Positions 1-3,783 of a stretch of DNA of 5,029 bases are shown here, piece after piece. Within the stretch, counting starts at the first letter, position 1, and every line of letters starts with the position of its first letter. The notes below the pieces were generated by a model. It was not told the origin of the DNA, searched no databases, and was given only the letters and a program-made list of their open reading frames with translations. Origin of the DNA: Acidimicrobiia bacterium (GTDB taxonomy: Bacteria; Actinomycetota; Acidimicrobiia; Acidimicrobiales; Ilumatobacteraceae). A program made the position numbers and the translations under genes. The stretch lies in contig JAUHYJ010000328.1 in NCBI GenBank assembly GCA_030425785.1, positions 1-5,029 on the forward strand, read 5' to 3'.

Positions 1-50
1 GACGCGGCGCCGTCAAGATCGCCTTCGACCTCCGAGAGAACGCACCATGA
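1..50 (+). CDS. 3' end of an unidentified upstream gene
   Basis: The frame starting at base 3 reads RGAVKIAFDLRENAP and stops at TGA 48-50. Most of its codons end in G or C, as in the genes downstream, and the frame closes in an ATGA overlap with an ATG at 47, a common arrangement at operon gene junctions. These are the only grounds for calling it the C-terminus of a real gene. Only 15 residues are visible and no family can be named. If real, it is the gene directly before the LarA-like gene on the same strand and would help identify the pathway. Confidence 0.4.
   Translation, partial: RGAVKIAFDLRENAP
34..38 (+). promoter_or_regulatory. Ribosome binding site candidate for ATG 47
   Basis: GAGAG lies 8 bases before ATG 47, a good Shine-Dalgarno position. 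It sits inside the last codons of the upstream gene. It suggests that ATG 47 is, or once was, a real translation start, although the frame it opens runs into low-complexity spacer DNA. Confidence 0.35.
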
Positions 51-175
51 CGAAACTCAACCTCCACCAACCGCTCGAACTCTTCAGGGCGCGCGAGCGT
101 GCGACGCGAGCGAGCGCCAGCGAGTCGAGCGACCAGCACCGGCCTGCGTGGCCGGGGAACGCAGTGAGCGTCTGA
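47..175 (+). CDS. Small open frame bridging the spacer before the LarA-like gene (42 aa, doubtful)
   Basis: The ATG at 47 overlaps the upstream stop as ATGA. The frame reads MTKLNLHQPLELF, then becomes rich in Arg, Ala, Ser and Glu where it crosses the GAGCG-rich spacer, and ends at TGA 173-175, overlapping the next start as TGATG. It has a plausible ribosome binding site (GAGAG at 34-38), and about 35 of its 42 codons end in G or C. No domain, signal peptide or membrane segment is visible, and the second half looks like translated repeat DNA rather than a folded protein. It could be a coupling leader that carries ribosomes from one gene to the next, the remnant of an older gene start pushed away by inserted repeat DNA, or chance in stop-poor GC-rich DNA. 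Confidence 0.25.
   Translation: MTKLNLHQPLELFRARERATRASASESSDQHRPAWPGNAVSV
91..170 (+). repeat. GAGCG-rich low-complexity spacer with a small hairpin
   Basis: GAGCG occurs five times (95, 108, 112, 127 and 166) in the spacer before the LarA-like gene. A 6-bp stem, CTGCGT (144-149) with ACGCAG (159-164), sits just before the start codon. GAGTCGAGCGACC at 122-134 differs by one base and one gap from the core GAGCCGAAGCGACC of the repeats at 1791 and 3003, so this may be a degenerate member of the same family; that link is weak. No promoter is evident in the stretch. Confidence 0.5.
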
Positions 176-1764
176 TGCCTCGCCCAGGATTCGTGCTCGA
201 CGTCGACCGCTCGACGCCACCGATGCTGTTCTGGCGCGGCGAGGGGTTCAGCCTCGAGAAGCTGCCCGCCGACCGCAGCCGGGTGATCTACCCGGCCGAA
301 CCGTTGCCGGGCCTCGACGACGTCGACGGCCACATTCGCGATGCGTTGCTGCATCCGCACGACATGGAGCCGCTCCCCGCGCTGCTGCGCCCGGACATGA
401 AGCTGACGATCTGCTTCGACGACGCCAGCCTGTCGCTGCCGAAGATGCAACGGCCCGACATCCGCCAGCGCGTCATCGAGGCGGTCCTCGATCACGCGGC
501 CGAGGCGGGCGTCGACGACATCCACATCATCGCCGCACTCGGCCTCCATCGCCGGATGCACGACTACGAGTTGCGCCACGTGCTCGGCGATCGCATCTTC
601 GACGCCTTCCACCCGCGCGGCATGCTCTACCAGCACGACGCCGAGGACCCGGACAACATCGTGTCGCTCGGCGAGACCGACCACGGCGAGGCGCTCGAGA
701 TCAACCGGCGCGTCGCCGAGTCCGACCTCGTGGTGTACGCCAACGTGAACCAGGTGTCGATGGACGGCGGCTGGAAATCGATCACCACCGGGTTCGCCTC
801 CTACAAGTGCCTGGCGAACCACCACACCGGCCATCACCTGCAGAACACCCGCAGCCTGATGGGCCACCGCGACCACTCCGCGCTCCACAAGAGCATCTGG
901 CGGCTCGGCAAGGTGCTGCGCGACAACGGTCCGAAGATCTTCCAGATCGAGACCACGATCAACAACGACGCGTTCCCCGACACGTTCGGCTTCCTCAACA
1001 AGCGCGAGTGGGAATGGTCCGCCAAAGACCGCGCCCTGTACCTCGCGACCGAGAAGTCGTTGAAGCGGCTACCGAACCGGGCCAAGCGCAAGATCTTCCA
1101 CTCGATCGAGGCCCCGTACGAGATGACGTCGGTGCAGGCGGGCTTCACCCCGTCGGTGCACGAGATCACGCTCCAGCACGTCCATCAGCAGCACCTCGTG
1201 CCGGTCGAGGGCCAGACCGACATCCTCACGATGGGCATCCCGTTCATCTGCCCGTACAACCCCGAGGGCACGATGAACCCGATCCTCGTGATGTGCATGG
1301 GGCTCGGCTACATGTTCAACATGTACCGCAACAAGCCGCTCGTGCGCGAGGGCGGAGTCATCATCATGACCCACCCGACGTACCGCGAGTTCAACCCGGT
1401 GCACCACCCGAGCTACATCGACTTCTTCGACGAGGTGCTCGCGGACACCACCGACCCCATCGTGATGGGTGAGAAGTGGGAGCAGAAGTACGCCGAAGAC
1501 GAGTGGTACCGCCACCTCTATCGCACCGGCAACGCCTATCACGGCGTGCACCCCTTCTACGCCTGGTACTGGGGCGCGCACGGCCAGCAGTGGGCCGGCA
1601 AGGTCATCATCGTCGGCGGCGACCCGCCGACCGTGCGCCGACTGGGCTTCACGCCCGCGTCGACGATGGACGACGCGTTCGAGATCGCCTCCGACGTCGT
1701 CGGCCGCTCCCCCACGATCACCCATCTGCACGTCCCGTCTGTCCTGGTGGCCGACGTCTCATGA
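175..1764 (+). CDS. LarA-like protein (nickel-pincer racemase/epimerase superfamily, DUF2088), 529 aa
   Basis: LarA racemises lactate in the cytoplasm using a nickel pincer nucleotide cofactor bound to a lysine; homologs act on other 2-hydroxyacids. From ATG 175 the LarA N-terminal domain pattern is visible: LTICFDDASLSLP (77-89), IIAALGLHRR (118-127), QHDAEDPD (153-160), GETDHGEALEINRR (166-179), DGGWKSITTG (197-206) and NHH (215-217). H125 and K201 are 76 residues apart, as are LarA H108 and K184; H217 falls where nickel ligand H200 is expected. The usual DxTRP arginine is replaced (DDASLS), and no histidine sits at the H174 position, so the substrate or chemistry may differ from lactate racemase. 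A C-terminal domain follows (GQTDILTMGIPF 346-357, LVREGGVIIMTHP 389-401), then an aromatic- and His-rich tail (443-473). It is about 100 residues longer than LarA. ATG 175 is chosen over GTG 148 because the nine extra residues come from spacer repeats and GTGAG lies at 164-168. No larB, larC or larE is in the window. The family is solid; the reaction is unknown. Confidence 0.85.
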   Translation: MPRPGFVLDVDRSTPPMLFWRGEGFSLEKLPADRSRVIYPAEPLPGLDDVDGHIRDALLHPHDMEPLPALLRPDMKLTICFDDASLSLPKMQRPDIRQRVIEAVLDHAAEAGVDDIHIIAALGLHRRMHDYELRHVLGDRIFDAFHPRGMLYQHDAEDPDNIVSLGETDHGEALEINRRVAESDLVVYANVNQVSMDGGWKSITTGFASYKCLANHHTGHHLQNTRSLMGHRDHSALHKSIWRLGKVLRDNGPKIFQIETTINNDAFPDTFGFLNKREWEWSAKDRALYLATEKSLKRLPNRAKRKIFHSIEAPYEMTSVQAGFTPSVHEITLQHVHQQHLVPVEGQTDILTMGIPFICPYNPEGTMNPILVMCMGLGYMFNMYRNKPLVREGGVIIMTHPTYREFNPVHHPSYIDFFDEVLADTTDPIVMGEKWEQKYAEDEWYRHLYRTGNAYHGVHPFYAWYWGAHGQQWAGKVIIVGGDPPTVRRLGFTPASTMDDAFEIASDVVGRSPTITHLHVPSVLVADVS

Positions 1765-1901
1765 GCCCGACGACCGCTCGAGTTGGTGGGAGCCGAAGCG
1801 ACCGACGCGGTCGGATCGGCTCCGCCAGGGCTCGGGACACGAGTTCGGTGGAGCCGAAGCGACGGTCGGATCGGCTCCGTCAGACCGAGGGGCGGCGCTG
1901 A
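1761..1901 (+). CDS. Small open frame bridging the LarA-like and acyltransferase genes (46 aa, doubtful)
   Basis: The ATG at 1761 overlaps the LarA-like stop as ATGA, with GGTGG ten bases upstream as a possible ribosome binding site. The frame crosses both repeat copies and ends at TGA 1899-1901, overlapping the acyltransferase start as TGATG. The predicted peptide is very rich in Arg, Ser, Gly and Asp because it is translated repeat; about 34 of 46 codons end in G or C. No domain is visible. It mirrors the frame at 47-175. It may serve translational coupling or be a by-product of repeat insertion into a stop-poor region; a functional peptide is the least likely option. Confidence 0.2.
   Translation: MSPTTARVGGSRSDRRGRIGSARARDTSSVEPKRRSDRLRQTEGRR
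1780..1882 (+). repeat. Intergenic hairpin repeat, first pair (copies A and B)
   Basis: Two near-identical units start at 1780 and 1841; both carry GGAGCCGAAGCGAC and end in GGTCGGATCGGCTCCG then YCA. Each is an imperfect inverted repeat. In copy A, GGAGCCGA (1789-1796) pairs with TCGGCTCC (1816-1823) and CGACCG (1799-1804) with CGGTCG (1808-1813), separated by a two-base mismatch, with a three-base loop. In copy B the outer arms are 1850-1857 and 1871-1878; it lacks six bases of the centre, so the inner stem is only 3 bp. The GGAGCC cores lie 61 bases apart. The pair fills most of the gap inside what looks like one operon, so it may act as a messenger processing, stability or attenuation element, or be a mobile REP-like repeat. 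Confidence 0.8.
1887..1890 (+). promoter_or_regulatory. Ribosome binding site of the acyltransferase gene
   Basis: GAGG, continuing into GGCGG, lies ten bases before ATG 1901 and immediately after the second repeat copy. It supports ATG 1901 as the start rather than any codon further upstream in the same open frame, which would fall inside the repeats or overlap the LarA-like gene in another frame. Confidence 0.6.
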
Positions 1902-2905
1902 TGGAGATGCCGAAGCGGTATCTGCGGGCCGGGCAACGGCTCACCGGGCGGGCCGAGCGCGTGGTGCAGAAGGCGGCGACGCCGCTGCGATCGTACGGCT
2001 TCCCCTACCGCGCCCCGAACGTCCCCAAGGGCGTCGAGGTGCCCGAGGAAACCTCGACCCTCGGCGCCGAGTTCGACACCGAGTGGGCACGCACCCCGGC
2101 GGCTCGCGCCGCCCGCGGCATCATCACCGAAGGACCGCTGCGCCTCCTCGTCGAGGCCGTCGCCCGACCGGAGGTGACCGGCCTCGACCGGCTGGCCGAC
2201 CTGAGCCGGAACGACGACCCGCCACCCGTCATCTTCGCCCCGAACCACCACAGCCACGTCGACACCGGCCTGATGATCCGGTCGATCCCGATGTGTTGGC
2301 GTCGCGAGCTCGTCGTCGCGGCCGCCGCTGATTACTTCTTCGACGCGCGCTGGAAGGCCACCCTGTCGGCGCTGGCGCTCAACGCGATCCCGATCGACCG
2401 CGAGGTGACCGGCCGCAAGTCGTCCGACATGTTCCGCGACCTGCTGGCGGACGGACACAGCCTGCTCATCTACCCCGAGGGGGGCCGCTCGCCTGACGGC
2501 TGGGGGCAGGAGTTCAAGGGCGGCGCCGCCTACCTGTCGTCGCGCACCGGTGTGCCGGTCGTGCCGGTGTTCATCGACGGGACCGGCGCGATCTTCGGCA
2601 AGGGCATGAAGCGCCCGAAGCCGGGCCGCACCAAGGTCGTGTTCGGCTCCCCGCTGTGGCCCGCCGACGACGAGAACACCCGCCGCTACAACGCCCGCAT
2701 CGAGGCGGCCGTGACCCGGCTCGGCGACGAGGCGCTCACCGACTACTGGACGGCCACGCGCCGGGCGGCGGCCGGCACGAGCCCGAAGCTCACCGGGCCG
2801 GACTACAACGGGTGGCGCCGTCAGTGGCAGTTGGGCGAGCACCGCAAGCTCGGGGCGGCCGGCATGCGCCGCCGCCAGAAGCGCCGCTGGCCCGACCTCG
2901 GCTGA
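1901..2905 (+). CDS. PlsC-type 1-acyl-sn-glycerol-3-phosphate/lysophospholipid acyltransferase, 334 aa
   Basis: This family moves an acyl group from acyl-CoA or acyl-ACP to a glycerolipid hydroxyl, usually making phosphatidic acid at the inner face of the membrane. All four acyltransferase blocks are visible. Block I is NHHSHVD (115-121), whose H116 and D121 form the catalytic HX4D pair; block II is IPIDR (163-167); block III is YPEGGRS (191-197), matching the usual FPEGTRS that binds the phosphate; block IV is VPVVPVF (218-224). About 100 residues precede block I, including a conserved-looking LGAEFDTEWAR (54-64); this extension is longer than in minimal PlsC proteins. The C-terminus is very basic (RRRQKRRW, 323-330) and may touch anionic lipid. 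There is no clear multi-pass membrane region. The gene follows the LarA-like gene on the same strand after a repeat-filled spacer, probably in one transcript. The acyl acceptor is uncertain: PlsC homologs also acylate other lipids, so no gene symbol is given. Confidence 0.88.
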   Translation: MEMPKRYLRAGQRLTGRAERVVQKAATPLRSYGFPYRAPNVPKGVEVPEETSTLGAEFDTEWARTPAARAARGIITEGPLRLLVEAVARPEVTGLDRLADLSRNDDPPPVIFAPNHHSHVDTGLMIRSIPMCWRRELVVAAAADYFFDARWKATLSALALNAIPIDREVTGRKSSDMFRDLLADGHSLLIYPEGGRSPDGWGQEFKGGAAYLSSRTGVPVVPVFIDGTGAIFGKGMKRPKPGRTKVVFGSPLWPADDENTRRYNARIEAAVTRLGDEALTDYWTATRRAAAGTSPKLTGPDYNGWRRQWQLGEHRKLGAAGMRRRQKRRWPDLG

Positions 2906-2934
2906 CGCATCCCCCACGCGAGCCCACCACCCCG

Positions 2935-3050
2935 GTTGTGGGAGCCGACGTGACCGCGTCGGTCACTCTGCGGTCACCAAACTCCCGAGACGACGTTTTC
3001 GGGAGCCGAAGCGACCGCGCCGGGCAGTTCGCGGTGACCACACCACTCCG
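2935..3050 (+). repeat. Intergenic hairpin repeat, second pair (copies C and D)
   Basis: Two units of about 47-50 bases, starting at 2940 and 3001, each begin GGGAGCCGAMGYGACCGCG and end CGGTSACCA followed by ACTCC. The cores match copies A and B at 1789 and 1850, and the GGAGCC offset is again exactly 61 bases (2941 to 3002). Copy C can fold in two ways: GTGACCG (2950-2956) with CGGTCAC (2960-2966), or GTGACCGC (2950-2957) with GCGGTCAC (2970-2977) closed by GGGAG/CTCCC (2940-2944, 2982-2986). In copy D, ACCGCG (3014-3019) pairs with CGCGGT (3030-3035). The pair lies between convergent genes. This and the hairpins listed separately account for the whole 2906-3076 gap; no gene is seen there. 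Confidence 0.75.
2982..3005. terminator. Possible bidirectional terminator hairpin between convergent genes
   Basis: CTCCCGA (2982-2988) pairs perfectly with TCGGGAG (2999-3005) around a ten-base loop. It lies between the ends of the acyltransferase and LysM genes, where a shared terminator is expected. On the plus strand no T-run follows; on the minus strand only TTT follows. Its arms are also the end of repeat C and the start of repeat D, so it may instead be part of the repeat structure. Confidence 0.3.
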
Positions 3051-3052
3051 GG

Positions 3053-3071
3053 GACGGCCGCGCGGGCCGTC
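3053..3071 (-). terminator. Possible terminator hairpin after the LysM lipoprotein gene
   Basis: GACGGCC (3053-3059) pairs perfectly with GGCCGTC (3065-3071) around a five-base GC loop, five bases after the LysM gene stop. No T-run follows on the minus strand, so it would be the T-less kind often proposed in actinobacteria. The position is good; function is inferred. Confidence 0.45.
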
Positions 3072-3076
3072 GCCGC

Positions 3077-3712
3077 TCAGCAGTCGCCGTTGCTCGGGAT
3101 GTTGAGCGTGCTGCCGAGGAGGAACGTGTTGTAGACCGGGTTGTTGAGGTTCGCGTTCGACAGCTCGTCGACGGTGATGTCGTACTGATTCGCCACCCGC
3201 GTCGGGTTGTCACCCTCGACGATCGTGTGGACACACCCGACGCCCTCTTCCTCCTCGGGGTCTTCGACCTCGTCGATCGAGTCGGCCTCGTCGGTGGTCG
3301 AGCCGTCGGCCTCCTGGCCGGGCACGAGCGCGTTCGGCGGGATCAGGATGTCCTCGCCCGGCAGCAGCAGGTGAGGCGGATCGATGCAGTCGGTCCAGCC
3401 GTTGTAGTTGCAGATCACCTCGGGTTCGATGTCGAACAGGCCGGCGATCCGGAAGAGGTTGTCGTTCGCCTGGATCGTGTAGGTCTGCTCGGTGGGCGAC
3501 ACGGTGCCCGCGTCGGCCCCGCCCTCGGGCAGCGGGATCGTGGTCGTCGTCGTGGTCGTGGCGGGCTCGATCGTCACATAGCTCGTGCCCTGCTCGAACA
3601 GCAGCGTGGCGCGCGACCCGGTCGCGCTGCCGCTGTCACCACAGCCGGTGAGCAGCACGATCGGGCTGCACAGCAGCGCGCCGATCAGCGTGGCCCTGGC
3701 ACCGGTCGTCAT
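3077..3712 (-). CDS. Secreted lipoprotein with two LysM domains, 211 aa
   Basis: LysM domains bind the GlcNAc-containing glycan of peptidoglycan. The N-terminus is a lipoprotein signal: hydrophobic stretch 8-21 and lipobox LTGC (21-24), so C24 would be lipidated and the protein anchored outside the membrane. A threonine-rich linker (seven Thr, 52-58) leads to LysM 1 (about 78-125, YTIQANDNLFRIAGLFDIEP to GEDILIP). An acidic linker (141-156, with EEEE) leads to LysM 2 (about 162-206, HTIVEGDNPTRVANQYDIT to GSTLNIP). Cysteines C101/C109 lie within LysM 1 and C160/C211 bracket LysM 2, suggesting two disulfides. No enzyme domain is present, so it is probably a wall-binding or structural protein. 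It lies 64 bases downstream of gltD on the same strand. No good Shine-Dalgarno precedes ATG 3712, and a -10-like box at 3720-3725 suggests leaderless expression. The exact role is unknown. Confidence 0.85.
   Translation of the reverse strand: MTTGARATLIGALLCSPIVLLTGCGDSGSATGSRATLLFEQGTSYVTIEPATTTTTTTIPLPEGGADAGTVSPTEQTYTIQANDNLFRIAGLFDIEPEVICNYNGWTDCIDPPHLLLPGEDILIPPNALVPGQEADGSTTDEADSIDEVEDPEEEEGVGCVHTIVEGDNPTRVANQYDITVDELSNANLNNPVYNTFLLGSTLNIPSNGDC
3539..3559 (-). repeat. ACG/ACC triplet repeat encoding the poly-threonine linker
   Basis: Seven consecutive threonine codons (five ACG, two ACC) form a short triplet repeat between the lipid anchor and LysM 1. Such tracts can change length by slippage without shifting the frame, altering linker length. 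Thr-rich linkers of this kind are common in secreted proteins of actinobacteria. Confidence 0.7.
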
Positions 3713-3719
3713 GCCTGCC

Positions 3720-3725
3720 AGCGTA
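3720..3725 (-). promoter_or_regulatory. Possible -10 box for leaderless transcription of the LysM gene
   Basis: On the minus strand TACGCT (fits TAnnnT) lies seven bases before the ATG at 3712, so transcription would start at or next to the A of the start codon. The absence of a well-spaced ribosome binding site (GAGG is 16 bases away, GGCAGG only one base away) fits leaderless translation. No convincing -35 box is seen. Confidence 0.35.
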
Positions 3726-3750
3726 GGACCTCGGCGGCCGGATGTGGTGG

Positions 3751-3783
3751 CATGTCGCCGGACGTCACCGACGGCGTCACATG
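3751..3783 (-). terminator. Hairpin overlapping the gltD stop codon
   Basis: CATGTCGCCG (3751-3760) pairs with CGGCG (3772-3776) and ACATG (3779-3783), giving ten base pairs with a two-base bulge and an eleven-base loop. The stop codon of gltD (3777-3779) lies in the stem. No T-run follows on the minus strand. It could terminate or attenuate transcription between gltD and the LysM gene, consistent with a separate promoter for the latter. Confidence 0.35.

Noticed and set aside
148..177. GTG 148 as the start of the LarA-like protein
   Set aside because: The added nine residues come from repeat-like spacer, no ribosome binding site precedes it, and ATG 175 has GTGAG at a usable distance and forms TGATG.
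13..888. Long minus-strand open frame (291 codons) opposite the LarA-like gene
   Set aside because: It is antisense to a clear LarA domain, is dominated by Val, His, Arg and Ala as expected from a GC-rich shadow, and shows no domain.
807..1472. Plus-strand frame of 221 codons inside the LarA-like gene
   Set aside because: It is rich in Arg, Pro and His, typical of an out-of-frame reading, and lies wholly inside a well-supported gene.
1469..1900. Upstream extension of the acyltransferase frame from 1469
   Set aside because: It overlaps the LarA-like coding region out of frame and has Arg/Ser/Thr-rich shadow composition; ATG 1901 has its own ribosome binding site.
1880..2917. Minus-strand open frame of 345 codons opposite the acyltransferase
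   Set aside because: It exactly shadows the PlsC-like gene, whose four motifs are on the plus strand; the antisense protein has low-complexity composition.
2923..2942. CCCAC/GTGGG stem just after the acyltransferase stop as a terminator
   Set aside because: Only five base pairs with a ten-base loop and no T-run; too weak, and its right arm belongs to repeat C.
1780..3050. CRISPR-like array
   Set aside because: There are only two separated pairs of imperfect, self-complementary units, with a gene between them and no array of unique spacers.
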